Origin: Atherinomorus stipes
Taxonomy: Eukaryota; Chordata; Actinopteri; Atheriniformes; Atherinidae
Length of the DNA stretch: 64,000 nt
NCBI GenBank assembly: GCA_023101725.1
Contig: JALJCO010008696.1
Coordinates: 186,001-250,000, forward strand
Reading direction: 5' to 3'
Below the pieces are notes generated by a model. It saw only the letters and a list, made by a program, of their open reading frames with translations. It did not search any database and had not been told where the DNA came from. Positions 1 through 10,900 of the stretch are shown here, one piece after another. Numbering within the stretch: the stretch's first letter is position 1; each line of letters opens with the position of its first letter. Both the position numbers and the translations under genes were made by a program.

Positions 1-1383
1 AGCTCAAACAAAACTTCAGCATGAATCAAATCTGCACCATAAAATACAACAATCCACAGATAAGGGTCTGTTTCCTGTTCCCACAGTGTCACTGTTAAAG
101 CTATTTATGTCTCTGCAACTGGACCCACTGACCAGCAGGGGGCACAAAAGCACTATGTACTTTTACAAGATGTTCAAACAATATAGTTAGTCCTCTATTA
201 ATGTGCAATAATCAGTTATATGAAATCTAGGATTAAATGAAAGTGTGGTTTAATGTTATTCTATTGCCCTAAACAGAATAAGTTAGTGTTTGCTAATACA
301 GGAAAAACATAAAGAACTAAGAGGTATGCAAACAAGTTTGTACTGTAAAATATCTTCAATATGGTTGATTCGAAAATTGAACCTTAATTTTAAATCCATT
401 TGTGAAGGCTTAAAAAGGCTTTTAAAGATGTATTTGGAAGTAAAGGCTGCCAATAATGTCCTCACCCTTCTCAAGTCTTCCCCCAAAAGGTCTCTTACTC
501 AAGCTGGTCCTCACAAAAATAGCCACCTGTCTACAAACACACACACATGGAGGAACTTACACAGCAGCATTTTCTGGAGGTCAGTCCATCACAAGGTTTT
601 CAGGGTCCGGTTATAGTGTGTGTCGCTGGCACTCACTTTACATTGTGGTACGTTGTGTGTCCGTGTGTGTTGCTGCTTCTTCAGCGATGAATCTCAATGG
701 TTTCTATATTTACCCTCAGAGATCTGAACGCTTCATTCCACACAAGCAGAACCCGTGATTCTGGAAATGTGATTGGATGTCAGAGAGGAAGATCAGTCAT
801 CTAGGATGGCCAACTTTATGAAAACAACTGTCTGAGCATATAATTACTTTAAATTAACCCTGGATGGGTTGAATACGATGTGTTCTGGTCTATATTTTCT
901 AGCTGAAGGTCACTGCTGAGGTGGAGCTGTGGGCAAATTGTGTTAATTCAGATTACAAACACAGGAATTGAACAGTACTGACCAGAAGAAACAGGCCTGA
1001 ACTGAGCATTACTATTGAGATTTCATACTGAGAGCTTAAACTGCTTCTAATGATGACAAATTCAAGACCTTCCCTGCCTTATTACTGCATCAGCTCACTG
1101 GGGGTGTCATTCAGCAATAGCTGCACCAGTGTCTGAAGCGTGACAGACATCCAGATTGATTACTGGTAAGCTGTCGGAGAAAATGACCTCCCTGCCACGC
1201 AGCAACAGTAAATCTACATTATCAACACACAACTTGTAACTAAAATTTTAGTCTATATATAAATGCTAAAAGAATATAAAGAAACTACAAGAAGTTTTGC
1301 TTAATTTGTCAACTTTATTCTTCTCAGGGGCCAAGAGTTACAAGTCTGGAGGTGGAAAATAATGCAGTCTTCTTTAGGATCAA
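1..1383. other. Unannotated intergenic DNA
   Basis: AT-rich DNA without a recognisable exon, RNA gene or transposon end apart from the CTCF-like motif. Open frames are short and lack domain signatures. Confidence 0.6.
129..145 (+). promoter_or_regulatory. CTCF-like motif
   Basis: TGACCAGCAGGGGGCAC matches the CTCF core consensus at 16 of 17 positions, in forward orientation. Binding is inferred from motif only. Confidence 0.45.
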
Positions 1384-1455
1384 CAGTGGTTTGCAAAGTA
1401 TTCTTCCACCCTTTGTTTTTTTTTTTTTATTGCCTTACAACCGAGTGGCAAACTT
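1384..1455 (+). mobile_element. Tc1/mariner-like terminal fragment
   Basis: CAGTGGTTTGCAAAGTATTC followed by CACCCTTTG and a T-run resembles the terminal repeat of fish Tc1-type elements (CAGTGGCTTGCAAAAGTATTC class). No second end was found nearby. Confidence 0.45.
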
Positions 1456-1461
1456 AAGTGG

Positions 1462-1567
1462 AGAAAAGTGAAGCCGATGCAGAAGTGCTAAAAGTTGCAG
1501 TTCATCCCTCATCCACTAGGGGCTGGCTCCAAAAGGGAGTCAATTCCCATAGACTCCCATGTAAAAG
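1462..1567 (+). repeat. Dispersed repeat, copy 1
   Basis: About 100 bp around the words GTTCATCC, CCACTAGGGGCTGGCT and CCCATAGACT is shared with 22275-22383. Both copies keep the same order and orientation. The short open frame here is a by-product of the repeat; no gene is proposed. The 3' neighbouring DNA differs between copies. Confidence 0.75.
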
Positions 1568-2351
1568 GGGAAGTTTGGTTTTTTTAAATCTGGACCTATT
1601 TTCTAGCATGAAATATGTTCATTTACTCACCCAGACAGAGATATTTAGATCCACTCCAGATCAGCATATGTCCAATGTAATGTAAGTGATGGGGCAACAA
1701 CGCGCAGCCTCCAAATAAGGTATTATCTGCCACAAACTCCTTCATTTCACCAATGTTTTGTTACAAAACATTAGTCGGACCCAATGTGACATCGAAGCGG
1801 CTTTTTTTGAGGTGATTTGTCCTTATTTACAGACATTTACTTGTTATGGTGTCGCATAATAGTGACAACATCAAAACTGTTGCAGTAAAAATGTCTGTAA
1901 ATAAGGTTTTTTTTTGTTTTTTTTTTGCGTTCCACAGGCAAAATGAAAATGATACCGGAATATCCAATCTGAGCCCTCCTAAGTTTTTGGACTTTTCCAT
2001 GAGGGTCCCAGTCTTACCGATCCAACCCAAAAGGGTGGAGTTTCATACAGTGCAATCCACTGCTTGGTCGAAAGAATTGTCACTTTCCCTGTGACTCGGC
2101 AAAAGGAAAAAAGCAGAAACACACCAAGAAAAAAAGAACTCAAACTGCTGGATGTCAACTGTTCCCCTCCTTTTGGAGAGGAATTCTGACAAACGTGACA
2201 TCTTCCTTTAGCTTGGTTTGCTTTCATGCTGCACTTTTTTTAAAGGGACTAGAGGCAGGAGCTGTAAAAGAATAAACATGCATGACCAGTTTTTTATGCT
2301 AATGGGTGATGAAGCGTTAAAAACCAAAAAGAACGAGCCCACCCACCAGAA

Positions 2352-2532
2352 GTGGGAATTGTGGAGTCAACAAGTCTTTTCTATGTCATGTATTTTTTCT
2401 GTCCAGCTACTAAACCAGGTGAGTCCAATAAGCCCAGTTTAATTCACTGTGCTGATTGGACTCACCTGGTTTAGTAGCTGGGCAGAACAAATACATGACA
2501 TGGAAAAGACTTGTTGACTCCACAATTCCCAC
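2352..2532. mobile_element. 181-bp palindromic MITE (foldback)
   Basis: Left and right arms of about 85 bp are near-perfect reverse complements, starting GTGGGAATTGTGGAGTCAAC and ending with its complement; the centre is near 2442. Size and form are those of a foldback MITE. No clear target-site duplication was identified, so the superfamily is open. Short coding frames on both strands are mirror images of the arms, not genes. Confidence 0.8.
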
Positions 2533-2616
2533 CTCTGCCACCCACCCACCACCCACTCTCCATTGCCTTGACAGGCTGTGTGCTGCATAATGCGCTGAAA
2601 TTCGGTGGCCGAATTT

Positions 2617-3067
2617 AAACTTGTAGTTCTCAAGAAAGCTTTTTTTGTGGTCTTGGTCTTGTCACGGTCTCTGCAGTCTTTGGTCTCGGTCTTGGTCTTG
2701 TTCTCGGGTCTCTCGGTCTTGCAGTGTATCGGACTGGCCGAGCGGTCTTGAAGGGATTTGGAACCTATAATTTCCAGGCAGGTACTGTTTTTTAAAAAAT
2801 ATTTCGTTATACACCCCTTCAAGTACCAATCAAGTACCAATAAAATCTAGTTTTTATGCTAAGCAGCTGAACCCAGTATGGTGTTTAGGTTCTACAACTC
2901 ATAAAAAATGGAAAAACAAAAAACAAAACAAAAAAAACAACGTTTTTTTGTCTCATTGGTCTCGAGCTGAACTGGTCTTGGTCTTGAGTTAGTCTGTCTT
3001 GGTCTTGACACTCTCTGGTCTTGGTAGTGTCTTGGTCTCGGTTTAGGCTGTCTTGACTACAAGTCTA
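2617..3067. mobile_element. GTCTTGG-rich element with short inverted ends and 9-bp flanking repeat
   Basis: The segment starts near ACTTGTAGT (2619) and ends near ACTACAAGT (3056-3064). It is flanked by the direct repeat GCCGAATTT at 2608-2616 and 3068-3076, a plausible 8-9 bp target-site duplication. The interior is made of irregular GGTCTTGG/GGTCTCGG words near both ends around an AT-rich middle, a type of repeat common in teleost genomes. Confidence 0.6.
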
Positions 3068-3547
3068 GCCGAATTTCCTGCGCTGTCCTGCGGATGTGAC
3101 GTCAATTGACGCTGCATACACGTCCCCGACAGTTTTGATACAGGACTAAGGCGGTCGGGGTAAATTCAAACACTATAATAAGGGATAGTTATGGATTCTT
3201 CTGCCGTCAGCAAACGATCCGGATCAACTGAAAGTAACTAAAAAGTGGAACTACAAAGAAAAAGACTTTATCAGTGTAGTAAACAATGTTATAACATCAG
3301 TTTGTGTGTGCTCCCGTGTTGGCTTGGTTGGTGACTACAGTTAACCGCAGCGCCAGTTGCGGCACTCACGAGTCTCATTTCTCAATCTTGCGTCTAGAAC
3401 CATACCTCCTGGACAATATTACACAGTAATAATAACTGCCCACTAGAGGGCAGTAGTCTCTGAAATGACCACTGGCCAAGAAGAGAGTTCTAGAAAATCC
3501 GAGTCATTGATTGGCCAGGGCAGAAAAAAGCTGCTTTATGGCAGCAA
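3065..3547. other. Unannotated spacer with a CTCF-like motif
   Basis: No exon or transposon end was recognised. The only notable items are the right flanking repeat of the preceding element and the CTCF-like site at 3437-3453. Confidence 0.5.
3437..3453 (+). promoter_or_regulatory. CTCF-like motif
   Basis: TGCCCACTAGAGGGCAG matches the CTCF core at 16 of 17 positions, forward orientation, about 95 bp left of the THAP composite element. Confidence 0.45.
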
Positions 3548-4673
3548 TAGGGGATTATCACATTTCCGCGTTCCGGTTTCCGGAAGTTGAAACATTTGAC
3601 ACTTCCTGTTCCGGGCCATGTTAACATCAGCCGTTCCTGCTCTGTTATACTGTTTAAATCGGATAAACTCCAAACATATTTAAGTTTTCATTCTAGACTG
3701 AAGTGATACTGGATCAAAAGCTGGATCAAAGCGATCGATTTGCCGCGGTGAAGGGCCGAACTTTATAATAAAACACACGTTTGTTTGTCCCCAGTGGGGC
3801 ACAACACCGGCACTTCACAGCATGCTAGCATTAGCCAGCTAACGTTTACTGACGTGCTTAACATTGTGCGTCTTAAAACACACAAACATCTGAAAATCGG
3901 GTCTGTACCCCCCCGTTTCCAGTGGAACAACTGGGGACTGCCAAGAAAGGAGACGCTTTCAGATGATTGTGTGTTTTCAGCCGCACAAAGTTAGGCAAGT
4001 CATCAAGCTGGCTAATGCTAACCTGCTAACAATAGTCCGCCAGCTACTACTCTGTTAAACTTTGTAAATCGGATAAACGCCAATGCCAAGTTTTCATTCA
4101 AGACTGAAGTGATGCTGAGGAAGAAGTGGATTAAAACGACCAATTCGCCGCGGTGAAGGACCGAACTTTATAATAAAACGACACACGTTTGTTTGTGGCC
4201 GGCAGACTGCGCAGTCGTGTTAGCAGGTTAGCATTAGCCAGCAACTTTGTGCGGCTGAAAACACACAATCATCTGAAAGCGTCTCCTTTCTTGGCAGTCC
4301 CCAGTTGTTCCACTGGAAACGGGGAGGTACAGACCCGATTTTCAGATGTTTGTGTGTTTTAAGACGCACAATGTTAAGCACGTCAGTAAACGTTAGCTGG
4401 CTAATGCTAGCATGCTGTGAAGTGCCGGTGTTGTGCCACACCGGCGACAAACAAACGTGTTTTATTATAAAGTTCGTCCCTTCACCGCGGCAAATCGATC
4501 GCTTTGATCCAGCTTTTGATCCAGTATCACTTCAGTCTAGAATGAAAACTTAAATATGTTTGGAATTTATCCGATTTAAACAGTATAACAGAGCAGGAAC
4601 GGCTGTCGTTAACATGGCCCGGAAGAGGAAGTGTCAAAAGCCGGCAACTTCCGGTAAGCGTGATAATCCCCTA
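3548..4673. mobile_element. THAP-bearing foldback element A
   Basis: The ends are TAGGGGATTATCAC (3548-3561) and its reverse complement (4660-4673), flanked by CA/TG. Most of the left arm (to about 3990) is repeated almost unchanged, inverted, in the right arm (about 4220-4673). Conceptual translations of the two arms (3785-3994 plus; 4450-4220 minus) agree over nearly all of 69 residues and contain GSVPPRFQWNNWG, which resembles the AVPxxF motif and tail that close a THAP zinc finger. A third, forward copy of part of the arm lies in the centre (4050-4200). Each arm also starts with CCGGAA-type palindromes next to the end. No complete gene is present; the element is nonautonomous. Confidence 0.75.
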
Positions 4674-4847
4674 TGGATCACCGCGAGCCTACGTCACAAC
4701 CCGGAACTCATGTGACCGCGAAGCTGGTCCCGGTGAAAATATGCTTCGTATTTGAACGGCGTCTGATGGACTATGAGCCTCAAAAACTGCTTTTGCACTC
4801 TTTTTAATTTTTTTTCTCCGCCGGTCTGTCTTTGAAATATTATAGAA

Positions 4848-5030
4848 ATGACGTCCAGTTATACTGAAAGTCTCACTGCCGACGCTAGAAGAAGATACGA
4901 AGCTAAACTAGTATCTGTTGGACTAAGTGATGCCCATCTCCTGCTGCTACAGCCTGGTTAGACGAACCTACCTGTACATAACAGCCTGATGATCAGTTTC
5001 CCGATCTCATGATGTATTTGGTTTCATCAG
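4848..5030 (+). pseudogene. First-exon remnant of a transposon-associated gene (SWIM/YqaJ-type, tentative)
   Basis: ATG at 4848 opens MTSSYTESLTADARRRYEAK and continues for about 37 codons to a stop; after a frame change the sequence reads PDLMMYLVSS and reaches a donor-like TCATCAG/GTAAGC at 5030. The opening resembles the first exon of a gene family often found in fish genomes whose products carry SWIM zinc finger and YqaJ-like nuclease domains; that link is from memory and unproved. No further exon is visible before 5776. The fragment is broken. Confidence 0.4.
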
Positions 5031-5439
5031 GTAAGCCCCGTGTTCAAGCCATTTATTTTTTATAGAATATAAATTTTCCCCGGATTTTTAAGAAATGGTG
5101 GTATTTCTTTGATGTACTTCTCAGGAGTTTACTCTCATTGATAAAGCTATAAATTACCGGCAGTCTTATCTGTATGCAACTGGTTATGACTGTGCATGTT
5201 TATAATGCTGCAAATGCCTTTCTGCCGCTTTTTATGCTTTTATTCTTATGTGGGAACATTGATGGCAGTAATCTGGATGAACGTAATCGTTAACAGTCCT
5301 GAGGAGACGGGAACAGCGGGCGGCGCTGTGATTCTGTACATCCACTGATTTAATGGTGTTTTCTATCATCTGTGCAAAAACAACTACAGGGTTTAAAAAG
5401 TGAGACCACATTATATGCTTTTTTATCAGTCACAAAGTG

Positions 5440-5640
5440 ATCGGAACATATTGTTAGATGTTTCCATGGTTTCCAGCGTAAACTGTCAGCATTTATGGGC
5501 TTGATAGCAGCTAGCCACTTAGCATGTTGTTCGGGACTTTTTCTGTTGTTTTGGGAACTGGAACAAACATATTCTCTTGTCCGTGTGATAGATATGTTTA
5601 TGGCAGCCGTACACAGCGGGACTTCTCGGTATTTCCAAAG
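5440..5640 (-). pseudogene. THAP zinc-finger domain remnant
   Basis: The minus-strand frame reads VPLCTAA near its start, then AKWLAAIKP, then WKPWKHLTICSDHF, i.e. the spaced Cys, Trp, Trp-Pro and C-x2-H elements of a THAP C2CH finger, at about the right distances. The first Cys pair is degenerate (one Cys missing from the usual CxxC spacing) and no AVPxxF or transposase region follows, so it is a remnant. THAP domains bind DNA and are found at the N terminus of P-element and Kolobok-type transposases as well as in host proteins. Confidence 0.6.
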
Positions 5641-5776
5641 TAGAATAAACAAAGATTGACGAGTAATGAAGCAGGTAATTCAGTGGCTCCTCTATGCAAC
5701 GAAGCGATGTTTTCACCTGTTACCTAACCGGATGTGACGAATTTGGCGAAAATTCCCGGATGTTCGCGGTGATCCA

Positions 5777-6526
5777 TAGGGGATTATCACGCTTCCGGTT
5801 TCCGGAACTTGAAACCGCTTCTCTTCCGGGCCAGTTCAACAGTAGCTGAATTCAATGTCCCTGCTATGTTCCACTTCGTAAATTGAATAAACGCCAACCC
5901 TACTTAAATTTTCATGAATTCCCGACTGAAGTGATACTAAGGAAGAAGTGGATCAAAGCGATTCGTCGGAGTGAAGGGCCGAACTTTATAATAAACAACG
6001 TAGCACTTTCGTTTGTAGCCGGCACTTCAGTGATGCTAACAGCTGGCGTTAGCAGGCTAACGCTAGCTGACGTGCCTAACTTTGTGCATCTTAAAACACA
6101 CAAAATTGGGTGAAAATTGGGTCTGTACCCTCCCGTTTCCAGTGGAACAACTGGGGACTGCCAAGAAAGGAGACGCTTTCAGATGCTTGTGTGTTTTCAG
6201 CCGCACAAAGTTAGACACGTCATCAAACGCTAGCTGGCTAATGCTTGCCTGCTAACACCATTGTGTAGTCTGCCGGCTACAAACAAACGTGCTATGTCGA
6301 TTTATTATAAAGTTTCTCTCTTTACCGCGGCAAATCAATCGCTTTGATGCACTTCTTCCTTAGCATCACTTCAGTCGAGAATAAATTAAAACTTAAGTAT
6401 GGTTGGCGTTTATCCGATTTACAAAGTGTAACAGAGCAGGGACATTTGATTAACCTATTGTTGAAATGGCCCGGAAGAGGAAACGCCTAGATTCCAGAAA
6501 GTTCCGGAAATGGTGATAATCCCCTA
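5777..6526. mobile_element. THAP-bearing foldback element B
   Basis: It has the same 14-bp ends as element A (TAGGGGATTATCAC at 5777; complement ending at 6526). The left half contains a longer THAP-like frame (5883-6113 plus) with FHEFP, LRKKWIKAIRR and EGPNFIIN, followed after a frameshift by the same VPxxF/QWNNWG tail; the right half holds a partial inverted copy (from about 6270). It is shorter than A and the arms are more diverged, so it looks older or internally deleted. Next to both ends lie TTCCGG/CCGGAA palindromes. Confidence 0.7.
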
Positions 6527-7099
6527 TGGAGCAACAATACCTTTATGTATTTTTGGGGCTTCTCTTTTTGCTTTGGTGTTCAAACCTAATTGGCTTTCCA
6601 TGAATCTGTTCAGTATGAACGGCAGGAGAGGCAGCGAGCTACACAGCATGCTGTTCTATGTTACATTCTATGTCACTCCACCCTTTGACTTACTGGATGG
6701 TCCATTTACGTTCCACACTAACAGCGAACGGGACCAGGGTTTACTTTAAGTAAACCCATACAGACTTCTCAAGTGGACCAGAGTTTGAATACGTGTTCAC
6801 ATTACTACAAACGAACCGTACTATCCAGGAATGTGGACCAGCTTTAGCTTAAAGGGGACCAAAGAGCGACAGACACACTATTACACAGCAGGCGCAACTA
6901 CCTCTACCTGGCTTATACCCCACCTACCAGGTAAGGGTACACTTGTGGAAGTGTAACAGAGATCAGGATTTCGGGAACCAGACCAGACTATCCCGTCCCT
7001 ACCCAGACTCCTTGGTGGAAACAGGGCTTTTATTGCCTCTCCGATTAAAGCCAATCTTGTCTGGTCTGTTAGTGTTGGTGGACGGCTCTTTTAAGGCAG
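6527..7099. other. Spacer with a decayed Harbinger-like end
   Basis: GGTGGAAACAGGGCTTT (7013-7029) matches, with one change, the right end of the complete element at 38235-38661. The matching left end was not found, so this is a decayed or truncated copy. Nothing else is recognised. Confidence 0.5.
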
Positions 7100-7454
7100 G
7101 TTTGTAGTGGCATCACATGCTTTTTATCTGGGGATGACGGACTTAATGGGGCTCTTTGGCATTTTTTTATTGCCCAAACCTAAATTGTGCTTGTCGACAA
7201 CATTGTTCCTGACCTGTTCAAAGAGCTGCTTGGTCTTCATGATGTTTCTTGTTTGTTGGCTCCTCTTAATTAGAGCTGATGCAAATTCTGGTACTTTTCA
7301 GGACAGGTTTTGTTTTTTTTTTTTTTACATTTTTTTTCCAACATTTGAATTGGACTATTTTGTCTAGGTTTGTTGCATAATTTTAAAAAAATCAAATTAA
7401 AATGACAGATTGTAATATGCATCAAGGAGTTTAATACTGCTGCAAACCACTGTA
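7100..7454 (-). mobile_element. Tc1-like transposon remnant
   Basis: Read on the minus strand, the right edge gives CAGTGGTTTGCAGCAGTATT, a Tc1-type terminus, and the interior has CATGAAGACCAAGCAGCTCT, like the Tc1 transposase-coding segment for an MKTKxL motif. The remnant is about 350 bp and full of stops. It lies just past the ppm1k 3' end. Confidence 0.6.
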
Positions 7455-7943
7455 TCAAATCAGGTAAGAAGAAAAACAAATTGGCTGTCATTTGTCTTTG
7501 AACTGTTCAAAGTTTTCAATCCATTTGTTCAACTCATATCAAACCTGGACTTTTTTACTCTCCACATGCTGACACTTTGGAGATTTAAATCTACTTCAAA
7601 GCAGTAAAAACAACATCATCTGCCACCACTTTGAAGATAAGACATAGAAAAATGTGAAAAAGTTTCGTCTAAAAGCGAAGCCCATGATTTTACACACATA
7701 CATACCAGACAAACACTGAAGCAATTCTCTCTGTATGTACAACATATATTATAAAACACTATATTTACAATGGTGATGAGTCATCCAGAGACTAGCATGA
7801 TGATGCTGAAGTATTTGTTTGGGCTGGAGCATCTTGGGATACATTCAGATGGAGGTTTGGATAATTCAGTCTGAAAGGGATTTTTGTCCAATTTGGGGAA
7901 AAGTCAGGTTATTCTTTGTAATGTTTTTTGTGTGTGTTCTGGG
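7455..7943 (-). other. ppm1k: Probable ppm1k 3' UTR
   Basis: The stop of ppm1k is at 7946-7944. The downstream AT-rich DNA up to the Tc1 remnant has no other gene; no convincing AATAAA was found, only weak variants, so the transcript end is undetermined. Confidence 0.4.
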
Positions 7944-10900
7944 CTACGCCCATCTTCCACTTGAAGCGAAGTTCCTACTCATGCTGTAGATGGCGGTGGA
8001 GCTTTTATGTTTCCCCCAGGCTCCTAGTGGGACAATGACGATGGTGGAGTTGTCTTCTGAGCCGTACTGCAGCGCCTAAAACACATTCCATCATTTAATA
8101 TTGTATTATGATGATTATAGATAATCAGTTTATAAAAATTGAATAAATAAAATGCAAGAATTGTTGCAAAAAAATGTAAGCATCAGTTTATTAATTCATT
8201 TATCTGGATCAAAATTAATAAGATGAAATACAATTTTTGATGGGAAAAAATAATAAATTTCTGCAGTATTACAGCCACAAGACATTAAAAACTCCATATT
8301 TTAGTTTTATACTTCATCAAATTTATCCACATGATTATTTAATTTTATTTTCATTTGCTTTATTCTCATTGCTTGATTTATCAATAATTAAAGTAAATGG
8401 ATCTTTAAAAAAAACAACAACATACAAATACCTAAAAAAATACAATTTCTGAATTCCATCTTAGAAAAATTACTTCCTTTTTGGCTTATATTCAGATGAG
8501 ACATTTCCCCCATAAACCAGCTGAAGAGTCCCTACTTTTTTTCCTCAAGAGTCCCTTGGAATAATTGGCAAAGAAGGGAAAACTGACATTGCTTCTGTCT
8601 ACAGAGATGAGCGTGATTATCAGCATTGTCAAATATGTTTTGGAAACATAAAAACAACTTGTCACCTTAAAAGTAGTTTTAACTACATGAAAAAAATCAT
8701 TACATTTTTAAACACATCTAAATGTTGCTGATTTGAACCAAAATGATTTTGTAAAGGTTTTTTTTTTTCTCAAAGATTAAAATTAAAATAGATTTTTTGA
8801 CTGTACTCTTCTCAATCAGTTTTATTGAAAGTTTCTTTGCTGATGACACCATTCTCTCGCTGTCTCTAACATTTTTTCTTTGTATGCATAAAACTGCTCC
8901 TCATCTCTCTCTTTCCAAGCCCTCGTGGGCATGCACACACACTGAGGGAATAATCTGCAAAACTTTATTAGTATACTACTAATAATACTAATAATTAGAA
9001 TACTTCACACCTGAAGTATTTGATGTTCTCAAGGCTCATTTAGTAAACTTTCTTCTCATCTTAATTTTCTCTGCAAGCAAGTTCATATGATGAATAAAAG
9101 GATTCACAGATGGCCAAAACATAAACAATGCCACTTCACTGTTCATCTGCAGGTTATCCCACTATTTACTGTTTTGTAAATGGAGACTGTGTATTACAGT
9201 ATGTGTTTATTTAAGACCCTGCATCTTTTTGTTGGTCTCAAGAGTTCAGTTTATATCATATATTACAACAAAACTTCAAACTGATGTGTTCAAATACCTT
9301 TAAAACATTTATTCATATTAAACTGCTTCTTTTCAGCTCTGTTCTTCATTCTCTTATGTTCTATTTTAGGAAATGCTTGATGAAGATGAAAAAAAAACAG
9401 AGTTTATGTACCTGCTGAGCAATGACATCAGCAGCCTCTGTGGGGTCCTGGCACTTGTTGATGACATCACAGATCTCCTGGTCGCTCAGTAGGAAGTTGA
9501 TGCCATCTGTGGTCAAAGCCAGAAAGGAGTCTTCAGCGTGTTTGACCTGCAGAAACAGATCAGATCAGATCTAACTAAATAAAGTAAAATAACATTATTT
9601 ATTCCGCAATGGGGAAATCTAAATGTCACAGCACTGTGATACTGAATAGCACTCAGAAATACCAATACTACTATGTTTTCATACTCCAAGAAAAGTTTAC
9701 AGTAAGTCTGATTTTCAAAAATCAGTTCAGAGGTGACTCGATTCTGACTAAGACTCACGGTGAGTCGTTGTGTTTCAGGCTCTGCGATGATGCCGCTGGA
9801 CTTCAGGTGGAAATCTCCGATGCTGCGTGTCATGGCGAGCCGTCCATTAACATTTGCTTGACCCACGCTGTTCCACTTTAAAAAACCGCCAGACCTCTGT
9901 ATCCTGAACACAAATGCACACAAAGAACTCGTTACTGGAAGTTCCCAAACAAAAGGTTTCACAGCAACACTATTAAATTGGTTAGTGGCAGTCAAATGTC
10001 AGATATTGTTTAGGTGGTGAAGCCTAAAAGATGTAGATTACATCGTTACATCTTTGGTAGGATCCAATCAGCATTGCTTAACCCCTTAATCCCAGATTCC
10101 TGGTAATTGTTGCACAATGGTTTTATCAGCATAAAACCATAACCGTAACCAGAAAAATGTCAATTTAAAGCTCAACAAAACCGTTTTTAGGAAAACAGAT
10201 GAAAATTCAAACCACAAATAAAAGCAGACCTTGATGGGTAATGACTGTGAAGCACGGTGGTGGCAGTATTATGCTTTGAGGTTGGTTTTCTTTAGCTAGA
10301 ACTGGGGCTTTGGTCATGGTGGAGGGAGTTATGAACAGCTCCCAATACCAGTCACTTTTGGCCAAAAGCATTAAGTCATCTGCTAGAAACCTGAAGAAGA
10401 TTTTTCACCTTTTGGAGCATGTTTGTAAGGAAGAGTGGGAAACCTTCCCAAGTCAAGATGAGCCATGCTGATAGACTATAACCCAAGAAGACATGCTGAT
10501 AAATCAACACTAATGCTATCATTTTATTGCACATTTATTTTCTATATTGTTTCCCTAACAGCGTTATTTGATTTTTAAATTAATTGTTTTGGCTATAGGT
10601 CACATTAAAAGGTGGAGAAGTTTAAAAGTGATTTAATGTACTTCCATTTGTTTTACATGGCTAAAACCAGTTCTCTTTTACAACTGTTGTAAATATCCAG
10701 CATAAGAACCAGTTAGTTTGATGCAACCTGTTGTCATTTACTGTAGTGATGTTGGCAGCTTCTGGACTTGGCTTTAAATGAGTGACATTTAAAGACAATT
10801 TAAAAGCCTTGGTGTGTCTATATTTCACGCAGAAACTCAACACCAGATGGGGTGAACATATATGATGGAGGCAGAGTTAAATGCAGACCCGCTTCATTGT

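Larger units (their letters stand above)
4674..5776. mobile_element. Central segment M with 13-bp inverted ends and two convergent gene remnants
   Basis: It sits exactly between foldbacks A and B. Its ends are TGGATCACCGCGA (4674-4686) and TCGCGGTGATCCA (5764-5776), a perfect 13-bp inverted repeat. Inside are a plus-strand exon-like fragment (4848-5030) and a minus-strand THAP-like fragment (5640-5440) reading towards each other. It is read as the gene-bearing core of a composite element, or as a separate older element whose ends were hit by A and B; the two cannot be separated by eye. Confidence 0.6.
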
